A stretch of DNA of 50,319 bases from NCBI GenBank assembly GCA_035652075.1, contig DASREL010000086.1:1-50319 (forward strand), written 5' to 3'. Below, piece by piece: positions 7,557 to 14,342 of the stretch. The position numbers and the translations under genes are program-made. Origin of the DNA: Gp6-AA45 sp035652075 (GTDB lineage Bacteria; Acidobacteriota; Vicinamibacteria; Vicinamibacterales; CAVVIG01). Within the stretch, counting starts at the first letter, position 1. Each line of letters opens with the position of its first letter. Under the pieces are notes generated by a model. The model saw only the letters and a program-made list of their open reading frames with translations. It was not told the origin of the DNA and searched no databases.

Positions 7557-7803
7557 CATTCCCACGCCCGGTCGACCTCGCGCGTCGTCTATCGCGCTGC
7601 CGGTCAGCCAATGTGGTTGACCGCGCCAGGAGGCGCTCGTTCATCGCGTTCCTGCGTCGCTGGTACGCACGCCTTCTTTCTGCTGATGCGGTTTGCGGTT
7701 CCGCGCTGCGACCGCTAACGACACCATCAGAGTGCGCGCTGCCGGACCGCCTGGGCCGCGCGACCGCATCGACCGTCGGTGCGCGCGAGTCGCGCGCACG
7801 CTT
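7557..7803. other. Intergenic DNA right of the tRNA fragment, no gene seen
   Basis: Nothing recognisable between the tRNA fragment and the stop of the secreted protein gene. This probably marks the return to the ordinary chromosome. Confidence 0.4.
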
Positions 7804-8694
7804 TCACGGCGTGATGTTCACCTTGACGATGGCCGTCGTCCAGCAACACGCCGCCCCGCCGGACGCCGCGCCACCGGTTCCCGAGTAATCGTTCGCGACG
7901 AGCTCGAGCCAGTACTCTCCCGGCGTCTTGAATGTCGCCGTGGTCGACGCCGTGCCGGACACCGGATCGTCCAGCGTTGTCCCACCAGACGTGATCTGGA
8001 ACTTCGGATGACCGCTCGCAAAGATCACGTCGCCGGGGCCGCGATACTTGGCCCACGTCAGGCGTACGGGATCGCCGAGCTTCGCCCGTGGCGCGTTGCT
8101 GCCGCTCGTGTACTTGTCGTCATCGGTGGCCCAGACCGACAAGGCGAGCGGGTGGCCAATCGACCCGGTCCGATCGAATGGCGTCGCCAGCGGCCCTTGG
8201 ACGGTTGTCCCGTGTGCGTCAAACCGGATCGACGGCGGCGAATTGTGCACCGCGGCTTCCTCGAACGGATCGATGTTGTATTCCGGCTTCAGGTTCGCGG
8301 GAATCTGGAGCTGTTGTCCGTTGGCCGTCAGCGACCAGGTGACGTGCTCGGTCGCGGGAAAGTCCTTGGGCAGCGTCACGACGAAGACGCCCCATTGCCG
8401 GCCGGTCAGGAAGTGGGTCGGTTGGCCGCGGTCGGGACCTCCGGGCTGGATGTTGTTGTTCGGTCCGATCGGAATGTCGAATTCCTGCGCGCTGTTCCGA
8501 TTGTAGTACCCGAACAATAAGTTGTGCTGGCCGTCTTGGCGATCGAACCAGCCTTCGAATGCCGGTGTGACGCTGTCGCCGAATCGCGCGTGCGGCTGCG
8601 CCGGCAATGCGATCTGCGCCGACGTGATCGTCATCGCCATCGACGCAACCGCAAGCGCCGCCACTGCCCACCGCACGTATGTCATCGGCCTCAT
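7804..8694 (-). CDS. Secreted protein, partner of the cytochrome c/copper monooxygenase-like protein
   Basis: The 296-residue protein starts MRPMTYVRWAVAALAVASMA and has a clear signal peptide ending near TSAQIA. The mature part is polar and beta-rich with segments FEGWFDRQDGQHNLLFGYYN, DIPIGPNNNIQPGGPDRGQP and, at the C-terminus, a domain (TATFKTPGEYWLELVANDYS) like a PKD/Ig-type fold. A Cys pair (AACCW) lies near the end. It follows the cytochrome gene by 11 bp and was probably translated from the same mRNA. Such proteins are frequent in Acidobacteria; the function is unknown, probably periplasmic. The start at 8694 was chosen because the signal peptide begins there. Confidence 0.82.
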   Translation of the reverse strand: MRPMTYVRWAVAALAVASMAMTITSAQIALPAQPHARFGDSVTPAFEGWFDRQDGQHNLLFGYYNRNSAQEFDIPIGPNNNIQPGGPDRGQPTHFLTGRQWGVFVVTLPKDFPATEHVTWSLTANGQQLQIPANLKPEYNIDPFEEAAVHNSPPSIRFDAHGTTVQGPLATPFDRTGSIGHPLALSVWATDDDKYTSGSNAPRAKLGDPVRLTWAKYRGPGDVIFASGHPKFQITSGGTTLDDPVSGTASTTATFKTPGEYWLELVANDYSGTGGAASGGAACCWTTAIVKVNITP

Positions 8695-8705
8695 ACGCGA
8701 ACCCT

Positions 8706-10082
8706 TCAGCGACGGTCGCCCGTCGGCACGGACGCCTTGCGGGCGTGCTGCTTCAGCCAATCGGCGTATTCCTGATCCGAGAGGTACGTCACGTTGACCC
8801 ACGCGTGCCCCATCTCGTCGACCGTGCGATTCCCGTATCCGACCCATTGATTCGGATCGGGGTTGTTCCGGTTTCCAGCGGTGTTGTCGTACCACGCGAT
8901 GACGTGGATCACCGTGCCCGCCGGAAACGCCGGCGCGGCGTCGTCGGCGTACACGTAGTTCGTCATCCAGTTGAAGTTGAAGTTGCGGACGAAGCTGAGC
9001 ACCTGATGGCCGCCGTCCGGCAGAATGGCTTCGATTTCCATGGCCTTGCCGCGCAGGTGCATGTGCGGCTGGAAGTTCTCGAGAATCGCCGGCTTCCGCA
9101 GCGTCGTGAAGCCTTCCGACATGCTGACGGCATTCGGCCGGATGTCGAGGCCGGAACTACCGGGCGTGCGGTCGCCGACCGCCTGGAAGCCGACGAGATA
9201 CGAGCGGTGATGTGGCTCCTGTCCCTTCGGATAGAACCACAGCGCGATTTGCGCACCCGACGTGATCGGTTCGCCGGCGGCGTGGATGTGCATTTCCCAC
9301 GAGATCTTCTCGCCCGGTTCGATGAGCTTGCCCGTATCGGCGCGATATTCGTCGTAGCCCTTGCCGATGGCCCACTCCGCCAGCTGGGGCCGCGCGTTCA
9401 CGAGACTGTCGACGATCTGCAGGTTGGCGGCGCGTCCGGTGCCGGTGTTGACTTCATCTGCCTCGTCGGCGTTCAGCACCCGATAGGCGATGAGGTGATG
9501 CATGATCTTGCGCCCGGGCACGGTCGAGGGTCGGATTTCGACGGCTCTGACCCACCGCGCCTCGGTGATCGGCAACGGCTGCTCCGGCCGCCACCAGACG
9601 TCCTGATGCACGGCGGGCATCGTGTAGGTCGGCGAGGTGACGACGAGATCCGGCTCGCCGAGGCCGTCGACCACGCCTCGCCATTCGTTCGGATCCGCGA
9701 GCTTCTTCGGCGGCGGCATGTCGTTCGGGTTTCCCCTTGGCGTGCCCGCGTCGACCCACTTGAGGATGGTGGCGATCTGATCGTCGCTCAACGAGAAATC
9801 GTTCTTGAACTTCTGGATGCCCACCGCCTTGTCGATATGCCACGGCGGCATTTCGCGTCGAGCCACTTTCTCGCGGATATCGCGCGCCCAGGGTCGCGTC
9901 TGCTCGTACGTGATGAGCGACATCGGCGCGATGGATCCGGGCTGATGGCACTCCTGACACTTCTGCTGAAGGATGGGCGCGACATCCTTCGTGAACGTCA
10001 CGGTGGCGGGGGCGTCGGCTGCAAGTGCCGGGACTGCGATCAACGCGGCGGCGGTTGCGAGAAGGCTGGCTCGCCAATCCAT
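8706..10082 (-). CDS. Cytochrome c / ascorbate-dependent copper monooxygenase-like protein
   Basis: The 458-residue exported protein begins MDWRASLLATAAALIAVPAL, with a strong GGAGGAAGAAGAG ribosome binding site. A single c-type haem motif CQECH sits at about residue 45, within FTKDVAPILQQKCQECHQPG. The rest resembles the peptidylglycine/dopamine monooxygenase copper fold, with potential copper ligands in KIMHHLIAYR, EMHIHAAGEP and FQPHMHLRGKAMEIEAI. Many Acidobacteria carry this cytochrome-PHM combination; the substrate is unknown. It is the first gene of an operon with the secreted protein downstream. An extracytoplasmic redox role is inferred from the signal peptide, haem and copper sites. 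Confidence 0.88.
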   Translation of the reverse strand: MDWRASLLATAAALIAVPALAADAPATVTFTKDVAPILQQKCQECHQPGSIAPMSLITYEQTRPWARDIREKVARREMPPWHIDKAVGIQKFKNDFSLSDDQIATILKWVDAGTPRGNPNDMPPPKKLADPNEWRGVVDGLGEPDLVVTSPTYTMPAVHQDVWWRPEQPLPITEARWVRAVEIRPSTVPGRKIMHHLIAYRVLNADEADEVNTGTGRAANLQIVDSLVNARPQLAEWAIGKGYDEYRADTGKLIEPGEKISWEMHIHAAGEPITSGAQIALWFYPKGQEPHHRSYLVGFQAVGDRTPGSSGLDIRPNAVSMSEGFTTLRKPAILENFQPHMHLRGKAMEIEAILPDGGHQVLSFVRNFNFNWMTNYVYADDAAPAFPAGTVIHVIAWYDNTAGNRNNPDPNQWVGYGNRTVDEMGHAWVNVTYLSDQEYADWLKQHARKASVPTGDRR

Positions 10083-10127
10083 GGCTCTTCTTCCTCCCTG
10101 CGCAGGGGAATAGTTGCGACTCAAACT

Positions 10128-10133
10128 ATTGTA
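10128..10133 (-). promoter_or_regulatory. Possible -10 box of the cytochrome operon
   Basis: On the minus strand TACAAT lies about 46 bp before the ATG at 10082. A TTGAGT about 20 bp further upstream is a poor and slightly too distant -35. Only the -10 is suggestive. Confidence 0.3.
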
Positions 10134-10223
10134 CGACCATTCGCGCGCGCGAGACTCAACCGTGCCGACTGTCGAGTTCAGCGGCGAGGAACGCTCCGGA
10201 GCAAGAGTCGCAGCTCGAGTGGC

Positions 10224-10461
10224 ATGCCTCACAAGTTGCCATCGACGTTGAAGCGGTCACCGAAAAAGGCGCGCATCGGATCCGCGGTCGACGAAGTCCA
10301 CGGCCGAGAAGCGCAAGGGCAAGGGGGAGACGTTCGGCGGCGTCGATTACTACGGCCACACCAAAGACGAGCTCTACGAACGCGCGAAAGAGCTCGACAT
10401 CGATGGCCGGTCGAAGATGGATAAGAAGGAACTCGCGCGCGCCATCGCCAAACATCAATGA
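10224..10461 (+). pseudogene. ChaB/Rho_N-domain protein remnant with internal deletion
   Basis: The frame from ATG 10224 reads MPHKLPSTLKRSPKKAR, the hallmark N-terminus of ChaB-like proteins (LPSTLKRSPxKAQ). The next frame then continues with ASDPRSTKSTAEKRKGKGET, FGGVDYYGHTKDELYERAKE and LDIDGRSKMDKKELARAIAK to TGA at 10461, the C-terminal linker and Rho_N domain of longer ChaB family members. The ChaB core in between, about 50-60 residues, is missing, and the two parts are out of frame. A stop precedes the second part in its own frame. The gene is therefore broken, although a short Rho_N peptide could in principle still be made. Confidence 0.75.
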
Positions 10462-10462
10462 C

Positions 10463-10487
10463 GCGCGGCGCGGTCGCTGCGCCGCGC
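10463..10487 (+). terminator. GC-rich hairpin after the ChaB-like remnant
   Basis: A perfect 9-bp inverted repeat, GCGCGGCGC and GCGCCGCGC, with a 7-nt loop begins two bases after the TGA. No U-run follows, so it is a terminator-like hairpin rather than a canonical intrinsic terminator. Confidence 0.45.
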
Positions 10488-10574
10488 CGGGGCCGCCGAC
10501 GCCAGGCTGCCGACCTCGCCAGCGATCGTCATCGAATGCCGTAAGGGCATTGTGATTGCACCGGGGCCGGTATC

Positions 10575-10811
10575 ATGGCAACCAACCGAACGGTCTATCA
10601 CGTCGTCCCAGATGCCTCAGGCGAGCGGTGGCTGGTCACGCAAGAGGATGGCGACTTCCGAGAAGAGCACCGCACAAAAGACGAGGCGGTGTCCGCCGCG
10701 AAGGAACGCGCGCGCGGAGAGGAGCCGTCACAGGTGAAGGTGCACAAGGCTGACGGCAACATGGAGTACGAAAGCACGTACGGCAGCGATCCGCGCCAGT
10801 CGCCGAGTTAA
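10575..10811 (+). CDS. DUF2188 domain protein
   Basis: The 78-residue cytosolic protein begins MATNRTVYHVVPDASGERWL and has the DUF2188 pattern: an aromatic strand HVVPDASGERWLV, a charged loop, a helix DEAVSAAKERARGE, then SQVKVHKADGNMEYESTYG. DUF2188 proteins are about 60-80 residues and of unknown function, often near stress genes. It lies just downstream of the ChaB-like remnant; both families are common in accessory or stress loci. The start codon is ATG; no strong Shine-Dalgarno sequence is seen. Confidence 0.85.
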   Translation: MATNRTVYHVVPDASGERWLVTQEDGDFREEHRTKDEAVSAAKERARGEEPSQVKVHKADGNMEYESTYGSDPRQSPS

Positions 10812-10859
10812 GCCGGACCATCGCGGCGTCCGTGCGCCGACGCCGGCGAGAGTGGTGCG

Positions 10860-11010
10860 CTTGACGACCGCGGCTTCCGCCGGGGATACGACGGACAACC
10901 GGATGCGCTTGGCCCTCGCCGTGTGGCCCGCGTCGTCGATCGCAGCGCGCACGATCGTGGCGACGTCGAGCGTCGCCTTGTCTCTGCGAAATGCGCCCGA
11001 GTCGCGCGCG
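10860..11010 (-). pseudogene. Short histidine kinase remnant
   Basis: A minus-strand frame reads TLDVATIVRAAIDDAGHTAR, then AKRIRLSVVSPAEAAVV. This resembles the start of the HATPase domain of sensor kinases (typical pattern VDLAxVVRxAxDxxRPxAxAKGIRL). The H-box before it and the N- and G-boxes after it are missing. It is probably a scrap of a kinase gene. Confidence 0.4.
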
Positions 11011-11110
11011 AGTTCGGCGACGTTGAACTCGCTCTCGGAATGGGGCCTACCACCCACGCGTGCCGCCGCGACGAGAGGAATCGGATCGCACGCGCGGACG
11101 GACGGCGATC

Positions 11111-12187
11111 TCAGTGGCGGTGTGCCCGCTCGGTGTCCAGTGTGCGTAATGCGATCGTCCACGACAGCGGCACCGATTGCGGGTTGAAGCAAACCGTGTC
11201 GTCGCACGCCTGATAGTTCAGCGTCGCGCGAATCGTGAGCGTCTTGACATCCTTCAGCGCGGCCGCCGCGTCGCGCGAGGGATCGATCGCGACGTCCTGC
11301 GTGATGCGGAACCGTCTGTCGTACACCGCGACGTGCTCGTCCAGCGGCTTGAAGTAGTAGTCGGTCGGTTTGGGAAACTGTGATTGTCTGATGAGCAGCC
11401 CCGGCTGCGCCTGCACGACGAGCGCGATGGGCCGGTAGCCGCTCACGCCCGGCGCGTACACGTGCACCCGCGCGTCCGGCGTGACGTCGAGCACGATGGA
11501 CGCGTGCGTCCCAGGCGCGGCGACTTGATCCGTCATGTACGACGTGATCTGCAGGTGGGGTGCGGTGGTCTTCGTGATCGGCGCATCGACGCCGTGCCCG
11601 AGCCGCGCGAGCACACTGCTGACCGTGTCGCGCTCCTGGTAGGTCGCCTCGAAGAAACGCGCCGTCACGACGCCGTCGCGGTCCAGAACGAACGTGCCGG
11701 GAAACGGATATCCGAACAGCTCGTTGCTCTCGGGAACCGTGGTGTTGAGAATGCCGTACCGCCGGATGGTCGCGGAGCCCGCGTCCGACAGCAGCGGAAA
11801 CGTGATGCCGCGGCGCGTGGCGAAGTCGGCGAGCACGGCGACAGGGTCATAGGTAATCGCCGCCACGCCCAGGCCTTGCGCGCGAAGCGTGCCGACGCGG
11901 CCTTGCAGCTCGACGAGCTGCGTTTTGCAGTAAGGTCACCAGTCGGCTGACCGGCTGAAGACGAGGATGAGGCCGTGGGGGCCCATCAGCGACGCCAGCC
12001 TCCGCGGGTTGCCGCGTTGATCCTGCAGTGTGAACGGAGGCACCTTCTCGCCGACCTGGGGTCCGAGCTTCGTGATGTCCGGCGCGGGCGTCTCGGTGGT
12101 CGCTCTCTGTGCCGCGACGGATCCGGCGAGTACCAGTGCGACGAGAATTGCCGCGATTCCGAACGGGAGGCGAGCGGGGCGTCGCAT
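11111..12187 (-). CDS. Secreted peroxiredoxin / DsbD-N fusion, probable selenoprotein (UGA = Sec at residue 84)
   Basis: Read through one UGA, this frame gives 358 residues. Residues 1-27 are a signal peptide (start MRRPARLPFGIAAILVALVL). Residues 42-200 form an AhpC/TSA-thioredoxin-like domain: PQVGEKVPPFTLQDQRGNPR, then LILVFSRSADW, the UGA at 11936-11938, PYCKTQLVELQ, and YPFPGTFVLDRDG. The UGA falls exactly at the active-site position of the CxxC-like motif, giving U-P-Y-C. Residues about 220-358 resemble the DsbD N-terminal domain, including NYQACDDTVCFNPQSVPLSW. Protein-like sequence on both sides and a SECIS-like hairpin support selenocysteine insertion. Annotation tools would split it at the UGA or start it late at MAAITYD. 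A nonsense mutation is the alternative. The role is probably extracytoplasmic thiol or peroxide reduction. Confidence 0.8.
11905..11938 (-). promoter_or_regulatory. SECIS-like hairpin after the in-frame UGA
   Basis: Downstream of the UGA on the minus strand, after 14 nt, lies a perfect 7-bp stem GCAGCTC / GAGCTGC with the tri-loop GUC. The loop starts 21 nt after the UGA and begins with G-U. Bacterial SECIS elements recognised by SelB lie directly downstream of the UGA with a short apical loop containing G/GU, so position, stem and loop all fit. No selA, selB, selC or selD is in the window. Confidence 0.65.
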
Positions 12188-12194
12188 GACCGAT

Positions 12195-12223
12195 AGTGTA
12201 ACGGCTCACGGCACATCGTCGAA
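12195..12223 (-). promoter_or_regulatory. Possible promoter of the selenoprotein gene, leaderless
   Basis: On the minus strand TTCGAC, a 17-bp spacer and TACACT are followed after 7 bp by the ATG at 12187. No Shine-Dalgarno sequence is visible. If used, transcription would start at or next to the ATG. The -35 is weak. Confidence 0.4.
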
Positions 12224-12538
12224 CTGCGGCGGACAGGGGTTCGGTTGTTTCGAGGTCTTTTTCAACGGCAGCGGTACTGACCGCATCTGGGCGTAGATTC
12301 GACCGAGCGGTTCTCTTGCGGCGCGGTTCAGGCGTGTTCTCGATGGAGGGCGACGCGTGCGGGCCCCTCGGCCCCGAGTTCGAAAATGGGCAGAACCCCG
12401 TTTACCTCCATACGGACTCTTCCAGAGAAACAAGCGGATGCGGGCGCTCGATGCGGTGATCCGAAGACCGAAGGCATAGCGCTTTCTTACGCTTTTCCGC
12501 CTATTCTCCTCATGGCGACGGGCCGACAACACCGACCG
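12224..12538. other. Intergenic DNA, no clear gene
   Basis: A 26-codon minus-strand frame (MRSVPLPLKKTSKQPNPCPP onwards) stops at 12206, just ahead of the selenoprotein gene, but has no other support. Nothing else is recognisable. Both flanking genes are transcribed away from this region. Confidence 0.35.
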
Positions 12539-12682
12539 ATGACGCGTGCGGACCTCGTCGTAGGCGTCATCATCGTCGTCATGGCCGCGGGGCTGGTCGA
12601 AGGGCTCCACTACATGATGACGCCACGCGCCACGGGCGCGATGCGCGCGACGGCTGACCGTTATGTTGAACCGCTTCCATAA
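12539..12682 (+). CDS. Possible 47-residue single-pass membrane peptide
   Basis: The frame MTRADLVVGVIIVVMAAGLV encodes one hydrophobic helix (about residues 5-21), followed by EGLHYMMTPR and a short polar tail. It ends 15 bp before the next gene, whose Shine-Dalgarno sequence lies in the gap, so coupling is possible. No ribosome binding site of its own is evident. Support is only the hydrophobic pattern and position. Confidence 0.3.
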   Translation: MTRADLVVGVIIVVMAAGLVEGLHYMMTPRATGAMRATADRYVEPLP

Positions 12683-12697
12683 CCGCGAAGGAGAGAG

Positions 12698-12943
12698 ATG
12701 ATGCGACGGATGCTCATCGTCATTGGACTGGCTGCTGCGTTCTCGGTCGGCGCGTGGACGGCCGACGCGCAAGGACGAAAGGAACCGCACCCGGTCTTGG
12801 AGCGCGCCATCGAGCAAATCAACAACATCAAAGGTCGTCTGCAAAACGCGCCGAAGGATTTTGGCGGGCACAAGCAGAAGGCCATCGACGCGCTCAGCCT
12901 CGCGTCCGACGAACTGCGGCAAGCGATTCAATTCGACAAGTAA
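12698..12943 (+). CDS. Small secreted protein of unknown function
   Basis: The 81-residue protein has a signal peptide (MMRRMLIVIGLAAAFSVGAW, cleavage near ADAQG) and a helical mature part: HPVLERAIEQINNIKGRLQN, then PKDFGGHKQKAIDALSLASD and a final helix. The block DFGGHKxxAIxxL recurs, as I recall, in small secreted proteins of many bacteria without known function. A good GAAGGAGAGAG ribosome binding site precedes tandem ATG codons. It is convergent with the next gene. Confidence 0.8.
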   Translation: MMRRMLIVIGLAAAFSVGAWTADAQGRKEPHPVLERAIEQINNIKGRLQNAPKDFGGHKQKAIDALSLASDELRQAIQFDK

Positions 12944-12967
12944 CGGCCACTCGGCCCGACGAACCAT

Positions 12968-14083
12968 CTATTGCGGACACGGCGCGCGATCGGTGATCGC
13001 GCGCGTCCGTTCCTCGAACGCCTTTACCCAATTTCCGACGTGACGAGCGGCCTCGCTGTTTTTCGGATATGCGGTGAAGCGTGCGCCCTCGAAGAGATCG
13101 ACCAATTGCGATTGCGATAACCGGCGCAATTCGTCGGCGAGGAACCGCCGGCCCGCCTCGGAGATGCGGACATCGACAAAACCCTCGCCCTGGTACGGCA
13201 GGTGCCGCATCGAGATTTCACAGGTGGCCGCGTCGCTCCACACCGGCGACGTGCGCCAGCGTTCGAGGTTGAGCTTGTTCGGTCCAAACGTCGCACCCAC
13301 ATCCGACACCATCGCAACAGGGTTCCGGCATGTGCTCGCGTCGCTCCTCGCGCCGAGGCACAACAGCCGCTGATTGTCGTGCTTCGTGTCCCAGTCGTTG
13401 AGAAACATCACGATGAGCCGCAGGGCGTCGACGTGAGCCCGGCTCGCGGGATCGCGACTTGCGATCGTGTTCAATTCGCTCCACGACCAGCCGCGCCGCG
13501 TTTCCGTTTCAATCGCCTGGCCCTCCAGCTGTCGTTCGATGAGCGCATCACGGAAGTCGGACGCGTGTTGCGGATCGAGATTGGGAAAGCATCGTTCGGG
13601 TGATCCCTTCGCGCGAAGACACTTCAAGCCGGGGAAGGGATCGGCCGGGCAGCCGATGCACCGGACGTCGGCCACGTGGTAGAGGCGGTCCGCAGGGAAG
13701 CCGAGCGCCGACATCAGACGGGTCGCCGCGATCTGCGTGTACGTCTCAGCGTTATCGGCGCCATAGCGCACTCGGATGACCTCGCCGCGGTCGTCGCAGT
13801 CGAACTTGGGAGTGTTGCCGCCGACGTCCCGGAGCACGAAGCGGCAGGTGACGATGTCGCTGTCCTTGAACGCGCCGGGCCCTGGGGGATCGTGGCGGAG
13901 CTGCGCGTCTTCGATCGGCGTGGCCGGAGGCATCCAGACCCGGGCTCGACGGACGAGGCCTGCGCGTTGTTCCTGAGAGACGACGCGTTTGCGCGCGTGG
14001 AGGCCTGCGCCGAGGCTCAGCGCGATCGCGACGCTCAAGCCGAGCGTTATCCGCAACGCTGCTGGGCCTCCGCGCACCATCAC
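12968..14083 (-). CDS. Exported protein with kinase-like catalytic motifs, function unknown
   Basis: The 371-residue protein has an N-terminal hydrophobic segment (LGLSVAIALSLGAGLHA), so it is exported or anchored. The body shows FVLRDVGGNTPKFDCDDRGE, IRVRYGADNAETYTQIAATR, a CIGCPADPFPGLKC cysteine block, VMFLNDWDTKHDNQRLLCLG and MVSDVGATFGPNKLNLERW. The pattern NDWDTKHDNQ followed by a SDVG motif resembles the catalytic and metal-binding loops of HipA/PI3K-type or secreted kinases, but I cannot assign it to a family. Cysteine pairs suggest disulfides. It stands alone, facing away from the TonB receptor gene. If it is a kinase, its target is unknown. Confidence 0.7.
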   Translation of the reverse strand: MMVRGGPAALRITLGLSVAIALSLGAGLHARKRVVSQEQRAGLVRRARVWMPPATPIEDAQLRHDPPGPGAFKDSDIVTCRFVLRDVGGNTPKFDCDDRGEVIRVRYGADNAETYTQIAATRLMSALGFPADRLYHVADVRCIGCPADPFPGLKCLRAKGSPERCFPNLDPQHASDFRDALIERQLEGQAIETETRRGWSWSELNTIASRDPASRAHVDALRLIVMFLNDWDTKHDNQRLLCLGARSDASTCRNPVAMVSDVGATFGPNKLNLERWRTSPVWSDAATCEISMRHLPYQGEGFVDVRISEAGRRFLADELRRLSQSQLVDLFEGARFTAYPKNSEAARHVGNWVKAFEERTRAITDRAPCPQ

Positions 14084-14342
14084 CGATTATTGGTGCACTC
14101 GGAATGCCACCCGTCGATCTCGGACGCCGTCCGCACGGAAGCGTGACGGGGAAGTGCCGCTGAGGACGCGTCAGCCGCTCCCATGAACACCGGCGGCGAC
14201 GCACCCGCCGGTCGTTCACGGCATGACCTCGCGAGCCGAGCCCCCTCTCTGCAATCTCCAAAACGCATTGCAACGGTCATTGCGTTGTGCTTGAATGTGG
14301 CACCAATTGTTGCTCTCGCGTCGAGACGCTGACGGAGGACGC

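Noticed and set aside
12206..12967. A 253-codon minus-strand frame across the small secreted protein gene
   Set aside because: It is antisense to a gene with a signal peptide and a strong ribosome binding site, and has no motifs of its own.
14298..14314. Sigma-54-like sequence TGGCACC-AATTG-TTGCT before the TonB receptor gene
   Set aside because: The GG and GC elements are one base too far apart for a functional -24/-12 promoter, and no sigma-54 activator gene is nearby.
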